This document shows positions 57,045 to 64,000 of a stretch of 64,000 nt of DNA, piece by piece. The stretch lies in NCBI RefSeq assembly GCF_040930455.2, contig NZ_CP170494.1; one strand, 5' to 3'. The stretch comes from Neopusillimonas maritima. Lineage in GTDB: Bacteria; Pseudomonadota; Gammaproteobacteria; Burkholderiales; Burkholderiaceae_B. A program made the position numbers and the translations under genes. The notes below the pieces were generated by a model. The model searched no databases, was not told the origin of the DNA, and saw only the letters and a list, made by a program, of their open reading frames with translations. How positions within the stretch are numbered: position 1 is the stretch's first letter; each line of letters begins with the position of its first letter.

Positions 57045-59078
57045 ATGCAAAGAGGCAGCGCACTCATTGTCCCTCAGGGGCTTGGCCCATTGGAAGCAGG
57101 TTTGACGTATCACTTGCTTCGCCACAACCGCGTCATTCGAACAGTTCAGCTTGTGCTCTTCACACAGACCAAACATCGGTGGTTAGCCCATCTGTACTCG
57201 CTGGAAAGCGCCACATTCGAAGATGCTTTGGTTAGGGGCTTGATCACTAAAGCACCTTATGACAACGGCGCCCCGTTTCTGAGGACTCTTGACGGCAAAG
57301 ACCCTTTGAGCTTGGACTTGGAAAGGCAAACCCGAAAACGAGTATCAGATTTTGATCGGGCTACCGAGCGGTTAACAAAGATCTCTCCACTTTTGAACCA
57401 GGAAAATGACATCCTGTGCAGCGCAAACCCCGAAGCAGTAATTAACGCTTTTGCACGCAAACACAATCTAAATGAACAACGGACGCGATTCTGGTTCTTT
57501 GCGTACCTTTGTTTTTCTCGCGATATGCGGGTGCTCGTTCCACACTACTTCGAATGCGGTAAATGGGATCGCCTACAAAAACCCAACGGCCCAAAGTTTG
57601 GGCGCCACTCAATATCCAAGGGCGCGCTCTCTGGCCAACGACTAAATAGTGAAACCATCGAGCGTTTAGTTAAAGCCTACTACAAGTATGCCAAAGAGGG
57701 TTCTACATTGACATCCATTTATCAAGAAGCCATGCGCAAAGACTTTGGCGCCACGCTAGTTAACGATGACATTGGAATACCACGGTTAATTTCAACCACG
57801 GGTTCGATTCTCCCTACGTTCGATCAGTTCAGATACCAGATACACAAGGCAGTCGGACAGGACAAAGTGCAAGCGTTACGTTGGGGCCAGGCGCGGTTCC
57901 GACGCAGCAAACAACCCCATCGGGGCAAATTCACCACCAACGTCAGCAACTTGTATGAGTCAGTCGAAGCCGATGCCTACTACACGGACGAAAGACCCAG
58001 GTCCAATTGGGGCGAGGGCCATCTAGACCCCTTGTGTGTAACCCGTCTTGTTGATGTGGCTTCAGGCATGCGCTTGGGCATCGGGTTTGCGATTGGTTCA
58101 GAAAGCAGTGAGTCTTACAACGCAGCCATGTTTTGTGCTGCGATCCCCAAAACAGTGTTCTGCAAACTTTTTGGTATCGATATCAACGAGGCCGAGTGGC
58201 CCAGTCAAGGCTTGCCTACAACATTAATCACTGACCGCGGGCCTGGCATTAAACGCGCCCGCATCGATCCAAGCGGCTTGCTGCATGGGCCAGCTATCCA
58301 CGAATTCACCCCCTCGGGCCAGGGCCAGAGCAAGGCGTTGGTCGAGTCAAGTCAACGCAGACGAACAAAGCTTGAGGGTCCAAATCAACACTCAGAAAGC
58401 AACTTAACTTTTCACCAAATGATGGTGCGCGAAATTCGTCGCGTGCTCCTGGAAAACAAAACAGCAGACACCACCAGCAGACTCACCCCGGAGATGCTCC
58501 AACAGCACACAGCTGCGACCCCGCTCGGGGTCTGGCGCTTCTTGGATGCGCGTGCAAGAAACGATGGCACTACCCCTACGTTTGACCAAGCTGTAAGGAG
58601 CTTTCTCATGTCAACTGAAGTCAGCTTGAGCCGAGCTGGAGTAATGCTTAAAAGCCAGGCTTACTCGTCGGCGGCCCTACGGAACACAAAACTCATACAA
58701 CAGCTTGGCGGCACCACAATAAGAATCAAAGCGTATGTACTAGCAGCATGTGTCAGACATATATGGGTGGAAATCGACGGCAAATTGCTTCAGTTGGATG
58801 CCCAGCTGTCACTTCGTGACGACACGCAAATGCTCTACCGCACCTTCAATGAGCTCAATGATGAGAATCGGGAACTGAGCAAGCAAAAATCCAAGCTACG
58901 TCAAGATAAACAAAGTCTTGCCGTAGCCCAGCAGAACCTTCTGCTATCAGAGCACGGTGGCGACTGGAACGCAGCGAAACGGTTACGGGGTAAGCGTAAA
59001 CGGACACCAGAGGCCAAAGCAGAACAAGCCGTCGTGTTGGAAACATACGATCGCAAAATGGAGCGCGTTGATGGATAA
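57045..59078 (+). CDS. tnsB: TnsB-like DDE transposase
   Basis: A 677-residue transposase from the ATG at 57045 (MQRGSALI), one base after the tnsA stop. The catalytic triad is in VEADAYYTDERP (D), LITDRGPGIKRA (D) and QSKALVESSQRR (E), all in the order and spacing of the TnsB/TniA family. N-terminal helices should bind the end repeats; the C-terminal tail (KRLRGKRKRTPEAKAEQ) is basic and may touch TnsC. It joins 3' ends to the target. tnsC starts within its last codons. Confidence 0.9.
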   Translation: MQRGSALIVPQGLGPLEAGLTYHLLRHNRVIRTVQLVLFTQTKHRWLAHLYSLESATFEDALVRGLITKAPYDNGAPFLRTLDGKDPLSLDLERQTRKRVSDFDRATERLTKISPLLNQENDILCSANPEAVINAFARKHNLNEQRTRFWFFAYLCFSRDMRVLVPHYFECGKWDRLQKPNGPKFGRHSISKGALSGQRLNSETIERLVKAYYKYAKEGSTLTSIYQEAMRKDFGATLVNDDIGIPRLISTTGSILPTFDQFRYQIHKAVGQDKVQALRWGQARFRRSKQPHRGKFTTNVSNLYESVEADAYYTDERPRSNWGEGHLDPLCVTRLVDVASGMRLGIGFAIGSESSESYNAAMFCAAIPKTVFCKLFGIDINEAEWPSQGLPTTLITDRGPGIKRARIDPSGLLHGPAIHEFTPSGQGQSKALVESSQRRRTKLEGPNQHSESNLTFHQMMVREIRRVLLENKTADTTSRLTPEMLQQHTAATPLGVWRFLDARARNDGTTPTFDQAVRSFLMSTEVSLSRAGVMLKSQAYSSAALRNTKLIQQLGGTTIRIKAYVLAACVRHIWVEIDGKLLQLDAQLSLRDDTQMLYRTFNELNDENRELSKQKSKLRQDKQSLAVAQQNLLLSEHGGDWNAAKRLRGKRKRTPEAKAEQAVVLETYDRKMERVDG

Positions 59079-60420
59079 GGCGGACATACGACCAGGTAAC
59101 AAAATTACCCAAACGCTCACGCGCCAAATGCGCGAGCTTAACAATCGAGATCTGATCGCAAATCGCGTGACACAACTTCCTAGACCATCGTCGCCTATTG
59201 AACAAGTGCAAACTCACCAAATCGGCCCGACCATCGAGGCGCTGCTGCACCAACTGTATATGCCTACAAGCCAAGATCTGGACATTCTTGAGAGATTTGT
59301 GCAAACCGGCATTGCGCACTACGAGACAAACTACCCTAGCGATCACTCATACTTGCAGACTTTGTATACACACCAGGAGTCCTTTTCCCCTCCTGTCCAA
59401 ACGCCAACTTGTTTGACAGGTCCAGCCGGGATCGGAAAAACATCGCTTTTGCAAGCACTTGGACGATTGTTGCCGCCCCCGATCGAGCTTGAACCCGCTC
59501 CCAATCATGGGCCGGTCCTCTTCACATCTCACTGGTCCATTGAAGTACGTCAACGTGTCAACGCAAATTCGTTATTACAACAACTTGTTCTCCCCTTAGA
59601 GGAGCGAAGTGCGAGACCGCGCAACCTTGGCGCTTTGGCTGCAAAATTGGCCCACCGCGCCGGCGTTGCCCTCTTTCTGGTAGACGAGCTGCAGTTTCTT
59701 ACTCAAAGCGGCACAGCCAATACCTTGATCACAAAACTATTGTACGAGCTCAGTTATGTCGGGATCCCCTTGGTGTACGTAGCGAACTACAGCATGTGCA
59801 GGTTGTTGCAAAAGCGTCCAGAACAAGACCGCCAAAGATTGTTGGCAAACCCAATTGTTATGCTACCCACGCAGCCCGACTCACAGGACTGGATGGCGTA
59901 CCTGCGTGCAATTCAAAAGGTACTTGGCACAACGCTACAAATCGATGTGCTAAAAGAGCGTGGAACAATTTATTACCTGAGCGCCGGGCTGAAACGCCTG
60001 GTGAAACAGTTACTCAGACGTGCCTACGAACTTGCCTGGCACACTGGCAGGCGTTACGTCACCATCGCTGATCTGCATGATGCATACAACGACACACCCT
60101 ATGCCATCAGCCGCCAGCAAGTGGAAGCCATGCTTTCGCCGCACTCCAAGCGATCCAGCGAATATGTATGCCCGTTTCCTCTTCCCAGAGTAGCGGCACA
60201 AGCACTGGCGCAACAGCAGGAAGAGCGTAAGAGAATAAAAATTCTAAACGACATTCAAGTCAGTGCTCTGACGACAACAGAACGAGAAAACCTTCCAACT
60301 GAGTTAACGACTCCGCGCCAGGCAAAGCCTTCCCGCCCAAAACGGCCCAAGCTTTCCGCTCAAGAACTGAGAAAAACACACGAGTATCGACTTAATACTG
60401 GCCAGATACCAAGCAAATGA
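59071..60420 (+). CDS. tnsC: TnsC-like AAA+ regulator ATPase
   Basis: A 449-residue ATPase. The start at 59071 (MDKADIRPG) overlaps tnsB by eight bases. Walker A is TGPAGIGKTSLLQAL and Walker B ALFLVDELQFL; sensor-type residues follow in VYVANYSM. The TnsC/TniB family links the target-selector protein to the transposase and gives target immunity. The C-terminal tail (about 90 residues, rich in Lys, Arg and Pro) is longer than in short TniB proteins. Confidence 0.88.
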   Translation: MDKADIRPGNKITQTLTRQMRELNNRDLIANRVTQLPRPSSPIEQVQTHQIGPTIEALLHQLYMPTSQDLDILERFVQTGIAHYETNYPSDHSYLQTLYTHQESFSPPVQTPTCLTGPAGIGKTSLLQALGRLLPPPIELEPAPNHGPVLFTSHWSIEVRQRVNANSLLQQLVLPLEERSARPRNLGALAAKLAHRAGVALFLVDELQFLTQSGTANTLITKLLYELSYVGIPLVYVANYSMCRLLQKRPEQDRQRLLANPIVMLPTQPDSQDWMAYLRAIQKVLGTTLQIDVLKERGTIYYLSAGLKRLVKQLLRRAYELAWHTGRRYVTIADLHDAYNDTPYAISRQQVEAMLSPHSKRSSEYVCPFPLPRVAAQALAQQQEERKRIKILNDIQVSALTTTERENLPTELTTPRQAKPSRPKRPKLSAQELRKTHEYRLNTGQIPSK

Positions 60421-60432
60421 GGGGAGTTAAGA

Positions 60433-62169
60433 ATGCGCCTTAGTAACGGAAATCTCGGTCATAACTGGCCTTTACCCATCACCCAGTGGTTTGACGACGA
60501 GCTGTTCTATAGTCTTTGCTGTCGTTTTCATTACATCGCAGGTAATCGACTCTCTGGCCACACTGCCAAACAACTTTTTGGTCACGCGCGGCACGGCACA
60601 CAGCACGATTTTCCATCCAACCTGGATACCTTTGTGCAACGCACAAGTGGCGTGTTTGGAGATACCCCAGAGCACATCATTTTGCAGCACACGATCTTGC
60701 CGTTCTACTTACCCTGGGTTAGTTGCTCGCTAGGCACGGAGCTTCTTGACCTATTAAGTCGTGGCCAGGCTGCGCGAATCAAAAGCCTTTTGGGTCTACC
60801 CTCAAGCCGTCTGCGAGCCAACCACCCGCTTCGCGCATGCCCGGAATGTATGCATGAAGACAAGCAACGGACGGGTACCGCCTATTGGCGCCTGACACAT
60901 CAGCTACCAGGCGTAAGAGTCTGCCCAACTCACAAGGTGCTACTTTGGCAGTTTAATGAGAAAACCAATGCCGTGCGCCGGTTCGATTGGCTCCTGCCTC
61001 GCAATGATGCTTTCTATCCTGTAGCGTACACACTGACTACACACTGCCAACTTTGGCTCGATAGACTGGCTCAAGCCGCGATCGAGATCTTCAAGCTGGC
61101 GCCCAACATACATATTGACCTTAATACGGTACAAACCGCCTACCGCACCGCCCTTGACGAGCAAGCGATGTTGCGTGGCCGCCACCAGATAGCGTTAGGT
61201 ACCGTCTGTCAGCGGTACCTTGCGTTTACTCGATCCTGCCGCTGGCAAGAATTAGGGATCATGCCGCCAGCCCAGGAGCGCAGTACGACCTTCATGCTCA
61301 GTCGTTTGCTGACGCGTCAGCCATGCAGCACAAACCCACTTCATCACCTGCCACTGATTTTGTGGCTTTTCGGTGACTGGCCTACGTTCTGGGCGGCCTA
61401 TAAGCACGCCCAAGCACCCGCGAGTGTGACACCTGTTCACCCCCGGACATCGTCAGACATACCCGACACTCAAGCGCAACGCCTTACTCAACTCGTTGTG
61501 GTTCAAGGCCTGTCGGTCAGCGCAGCAGCGCAGCAACTGGGCATAGCCGTTCAAACATGTCAGTCTTGGGCTGCTGCTTGCGGTATCCGCTTACAAAAAC
61601 GTCCAAAAAGTAACCTCGAGCGCATCGCAGCTATCCTGAAAGACCTTCGTCAAGGCATGGAGCAAAAAGCCACTGCACACAAACATGGGGTGTCCAGCTC
61701 GACTATTTCCAGACTGTTACTCACCGAGCCGGGATTACACATACGCTGGGAAAAAGCGCGCCGCGCCCTAGCACAAAAGCGGGCTCAGTCACGCTGGTTA
61801 CGTGCCATGACTAAGCACCCAAACGCGACCGCAAAGCAGCTTCGTGAGATCGAGCCAGCAAGTTACGCCTGGCTCTATAGAAATGATCGCGCGTGGCTAC
61901 AAAGTAAATTGAGAAAGCTCGCAAAGCATAGCGTCGACCGCAGCACAAGCGTCGATTGGGCAAAACGCGATGAGAAGCTACATGGACAAGTACAGCAACT
62001 TTATCAGCAGCTTCAACGTGATGGCGAACTATTTCCCATCACCGTGCAGCAAATTTACAAAAGCACTCCAAACATCAAGCCCGCTCTTTCAAGCCTGAAT
62101 CGCCTCCCCCAAACTCGTGAATTACTCACTCAAATTCGAAAACGCTCCTACCGGACATCCAAATGTTGA
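60433..62169 (+). CDS. tniQ: TniQ/TnsD-family target selector, long form
   Basis: A 578-residue protein with a GGGGAG ribosome site. The N-terminal TniQ domain shows DDELFYSLCCRFHYIAG and the zinc motif CPECMHEDKQRTG with its second half PGVRVCPTHKVLL. The C-terminal half is long and carries two helix-turn-helix-like segments (SVSAAAQQLGIAVQTCQSWA and KATAHKHGVSSSTISRLL), as in TnsD proteins that bind a fixed attachment site. It is the probable site-specific selector. The next gene overlaps its last codons by seven bases. Confidence 0.85.
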   Translation: MRLSNGNLGHNWPLPITQWFDDELFYSLCCRFHYIAGNRLSGHTAKQLFGHARHGTQHDFPSNLDTFVQRTSGVFGDTPEHIILQHTILPFYLPWVSCSLGTELLDLLSRGQAARIKSLLGLPSSRLRANHPLRACPECMHEDKQRTGTAYWRLTHQLPGVRVCPTHKVLLWQFNEKTNAVRRFDWLLPRNDAFYPVAYTLTTHCQLWLDRLAQAAIEIFKLAPNIHIDLNTVQTAYRTALDEQAMLRGRHQIALGTVCQRYLAFTRSCRWQELGIMPPAQERSTTFMLSRLLTRQPCSTNPLHHLPLILWLFGDWPTFWAAYKHAQAPASVTPVHPRTSSDIPDTQAQRLTQLVVVQGLSVSAAAQQLGIAVQTCQSWAAACGIRLQKRPKSNLERIAAILKDLRQGMEQKATAHKHGVSSSTISRLLLTEPGLHIRWEKARRALAQKRAQSRWLRAMTKHPNATAKQLREIEPASYAWLYRNDRAWLQSKLRKLAKHSVDRSTSVDWAKRDEKLHGQVQQLYQQLQRDGELFPITVQQIYKSTPNIKPALSSLNRLPQTRELLTQIRKRSYRTSKC

Positions 62170-63182
62170 TATCTTCGCCCTTCCCTGACGAACTGGCACT
62201 AGGTCACCTTTATCGCTTAATTAGGCTGAACGACACCTACCAGGCAAACAAAAGCACAAACCAGAGCCAACTTGCAAACTGGATAGCAAATATGAGGCCA
62301 ACAGTAACACCTGCCCACCACCGAAGAGTTCCAATTAATCATATGTTGGCCAACTCACTGGGCGTCAGCGTCGCCTCATACCGATACAATCACTCATTGT
62401 GTTTTTTCGATAAAAGATGGAGACACCTCTCCAGTCAAGACCCCACAGTTGATATCAAATTGGGGGCCTTTTCGCCACCCGCATTTACTAAAGTGGCACC
62501 GAACAATGAAAGCCCCTACAAACTTTGTCGTCTGTGTCGTCAAGAGGACACAATTGCCTACGGCATGACCTACTGGCATCGAATACACCAAGTGCCAGGC
62601 ATCGACATATGCCCACACCACTTGACCCCCCTTCAACACCACACCGAAAGCGATGTCATCAACAATCCCAACCCCTTCGCGCTTAATGGGCCACTTGTAG
62701 CCGCAGAGCTCGTGCAGGCAGCACATCACCCCATATTGGAACGCTACCGAACCCTAGCCGCGCTTACATTGACTTTTGGCGAAGGAATCGAACTATTTGG
62801 GGTGCGCAATCACGTGCGTGACATCGCGCGTGAGCGTGGTACGATCATCGGCGTTGCATGGTACCACCCAAACACAAGCTACTTGGCACACTATCTAGCG
62901 GACAAACAGTTACCACCGGCCTGGCTGGGACACCACATTGACCCAAAGACAGATGTTCAATCGAACGCATGGAAAAACCCCGGAGTCAAAGAGCATGCCA
63001 GAGAACTAAGGCGCTTGCCAGATGTCCATCTCTTTCATCCTGGGTACCTATTGCTTGTCATGGCAGCAATGTTCACTACACCCAAAGCGGCCGAGATCCT
63101 GTTAGGGCATAACCCAAAAACGGCGATTAACAGTCTTAGGCTTGGGCAACCAAACGCCAAAATTTTCAAGCAAGAAAAGTGA
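62163..63182 (+). CDS. TniQ-family protein, short form
   Basis: A 339-residue second TniQ protein. The zinc motif is CRLCRQEDTIAYG with PGIDICPHHLTPL, and the N-terminal domain starts PDELALGHLYRLIRLN. It lacks a long C-terminal DNA-binding part and ends with a small helical domain (PKAAEILLGHNPKTAINSLRL). Two-TniQ arrangements occur in Tn7-like elements of the Tn6022/Tn5053-like and CRISPR-associated kinds, where the proteins act as partners or as alternative selectors. It overlaps the long tniQ by seven bases. Confidence 0.83.
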   Translation: MLISSPFPDELALGHLYRLIRLNDTYQANKSTNQSQLANWIANMRPTVTPAHHRRVPINHMLANSLGVSVASYRYNHSLCFFDKRWRHLSSQDPTVDIKLGAFSPPAFTKVAPNNESPYKLCRLCRQEDTIAYGMTYWHRIHQVPGIDICPHHLTPLQHHTESDVINNPNPFALNGPLVAAELVQAAHHPILERYRTLAALTLTFGEGIELFGVRNHVRDIARERGTIIGVAWYHPNTSYLAHYLADKQLPPAWLGHHIDPKTDVQSNAWKNPGVKEHARELRRLPDVHLFHPGYLLLVMAAMFTTPKAAEILLGHNPKTAINSLRLGQPNAKIFKQEK

Positions 63183-63319
63183 TCCCGGCTCGTTTCTTCC
63201 CGTTTATTCCTTTAAAACCAGGGTCAAGGACGATGAAAAATTGCAATCACCTCTGAAACCGTGTTATAAATCAAATAACGCTTCAGCTAGCCTGATGCGT
63301 TACCTATCTATGAGCGGTT

Positions 63320-63482
63320 GGGGGTTAAAGTATCAGATGCAATTAATTTTGTATTGGTTTACGGCCTTTCCCGATTTGAAGGCGTCAGCTTGATGATTGG
63401 GGGTTAATGAAATAGCAGCCTAGTGATTCCCTTGTGGAGTTGCTTATCGAAAGCGCCTTTCCCAGTGCAAGCTGGGGGTTAA
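63320..63482 (+). repeat. Three GGGGGTTAA repeats downstream of the tniQ genes
   Basis: GGGGGTTAA occurs at 63320, 63399 and 63474, 79 and 75 bp apart, in the gene-free stretch 63183-63797. GCCTTTCCC also recurs ahead of the second and third copies (63364 and 63456). The units are too divergent for a CRISPR array. They may be protein-binding sites. Confidence 0.6.
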
Positions 63483-63543
63483 AAGAAGTTTTTCGAAGCC
63501 CAGGTTGGCTATATTTGTTTTTCCCTCTGCGATTAGAAAGGTA

Positions 63544-63581
63544 ATGTGCCCGGTGAGTTTTCTCACTGGGCACATTTTTTT
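63544..63581 (+). terminator. Intrinsic terminator after the tns operon
   Basis: A 14-bp stem (arms 63544-63557 and 63562-63575, TTTT loop, one G-U pair) is followed by seven T. It is a strong rho-independent terminator for plus-strand transcription, about 360 bases after the last tniQ gene. Confidence 0.9.
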
Positions 63582-63797
63582 GTGCTTGCCTGTTAAAGAA
63601 TGTTGCTCCCCTGCCGCTTAGTGATGTCCCCTAATGAGGATGACAACTCCGCGCTCATCAAAGCCCGTCTTAAGCTTGCGGCCAGCCGCTAACAGTGAAC
63701 CGACTTCCGGTTGCCATAAGCTTAATCACGACCAAAAAAATTTGGGATTTCAAAGTTTGTTGATCTGCAAAAATATAGGAAGACGCTGGCAATACCC

Positions 63798-64000
63798 CTA
63801 CAATCGTTGAACCAGCAGCGTCAGGATGGTCCGGGCGAAGCTGCGCATCTTCTGATCGTTGGCCAACACCTCAAGCGCCATGGACTGATTGTCGTTCATG
63901 GCATCGAGCACAATGTCTTCCACTCTTTTCGGGAAAGCCCCGTGCATCACCTGATCGGGGCTGTGTTGACTGATCTGGGCCATCACATCCGAATCTCGCT
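63798..64000 (-). CDS. C-terminal fragment, possibly type I restriction subunit R
   Basis: The last 67 or so codons of a gene that enters from the right edge, with no start inside the window. The peptide is RDSDVMAQISQHSP..., then VEDIVLDAMNDNQSMALEVLAND and a helical end (RSFARTILTLLVQRL). This helical, acidic ending resembles the C-termini of type I restriction R subunits (HsdR), but other large helicase-nucleases are possible. Restriction genes are common cargo of Tn7-like elements. Confidence 0.35.
   Translation of the reverse strand, partial: RDSDVMAQISQHSPDQVMHGAFPKRVEDIVLDAMNDNQSMALEVLANDQKMRSFARTILTLLVQRL

Larger units (their letters stand above)
54445..63582 (+). mobile_element. Tn7-like transposition module (tnsABC plus two tniQ)
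   Basis: A plus-strand run of TnsA, TnsB, TnsC and two TniQ-family genes with overlaps of two to eight bases between most, preceded by a zinc-ribbon gene and repeats, and followed by an intrinsic terminator. The set is complete for cut-and-paste Tn7-type transposition with two possible target selectors. The limits given are those of the visible module, not proven transposon ends; the second end and the cargo probably lie outside the window to the right. Confidence 0.8.

Noticed and set aside
54786..63182. A CRISPR-associated (CAST) transposon
   Set aside because: Two TniQ proteins would allow it, but no Cas gene or array is present in the 64 kb, so only a general Tn7-like call is made.
63320..63482. 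A CRISPR array
   Set aside because: Only a 9-mer is shared among three copies and the spacing is 75-79 bp with related sequence between; no repeat of 24-40 bp and no cas gene exists in the window.

Overview
The window reads as a patchwork accessory region of a betaproteobacterium. Codon use, the Liv-type transport and aryl-CoA and protocatechuate-type catabolic genes, and the Tn501/Tn21-type mercury transposon all suggest Burkholderiales, most likely an Alcaligenaceae-like bacterium; this is inference, and there is no rRNA or other phylogenetic anchor here. No tRNA, rRNA or CRISPR array was recognised.

Layout. 0-3 kb: small housekeeping-type genes (host-attachment fragment, DUF1003 membrane protein, YdhR-like monooxygenase, cupin, YCII protein, MarR regulator). 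3-6.8 kb: an island of orphan genes, including a GIY-YIG-like protein and a tightly overlapped trio of HNH nuclease, unknown protein and minimal nucleotidyltransferase. 6872-14818: a complete 7.9 kb Tn3-family mercury-resistance transposon with 38-bp inverted repeats, a 5-bp target duplication (AACCT), tnpA, tnpR and merR-TPCADE plus a DUF3330 gene. 14.8-15.5 kb: non-coding debris with a 30-bp inverted repeat and three evenly spaced AGTCTGTCG-type repeats.

15.5-32.8 kb: catabolic cluster 1. One long minus-strand operon encodes a branched-chain-type ABC transporter, a benzoate-CoA-ligase-type enzyme, a 2Fe-2S/FAD reductase, a single PaaA-like diiron oxygenase, an aldehyde dehydrogenase, a thiolase and two hot-dog dehydratases. 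A TetR regulator, a second thiolase and an SDR lie next to it. Two nearly identical 38-bp palindromes, one before each minus-strand operon, tie both to one repressor. Between them lie truncated genes (MFS, metK, a second binding protein) that mark rearrangement joints.

33.1-34.07 kb: a truncated IS3-family element that cut a HIT-family gene. 34-44.5 kb: catabolic cluster 2, with a Rieske oxygenase, its VanB-type reductase, LigAB extradiol dioxygenase, a carboxylesterase, an M20 amidohydrolase, a RidA protein, a binding protein and one LivH permease, under a divergent LysR regulator. 44.5-48.3 kb: an IS66-family element inserted, with a visible 8-bp target duplication, in a tyrosine-recombinase gene that is itself fused to the tail of a dead Rieske oxygenase.

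48.5-51.5 kb: a compact candidate defence operon of GHKL ATPase with C-terminal nuclease, a small protein and a zinc-ribbon Mrr-like nuclease. 52-54 kb: a Lon-like AAA+ ATPase and a small partner. 54.4-63.6 kb: the transposition module of a Tn7-like element (TnsA, TnsB, TnsC and two TniQ-family proteins), preceded by a transposase-like zinc-ribbon gene, regularly spaced 15-bp repeats and a structured untranslated leader. A probable restriction-subunit fragment runs off the right edge.
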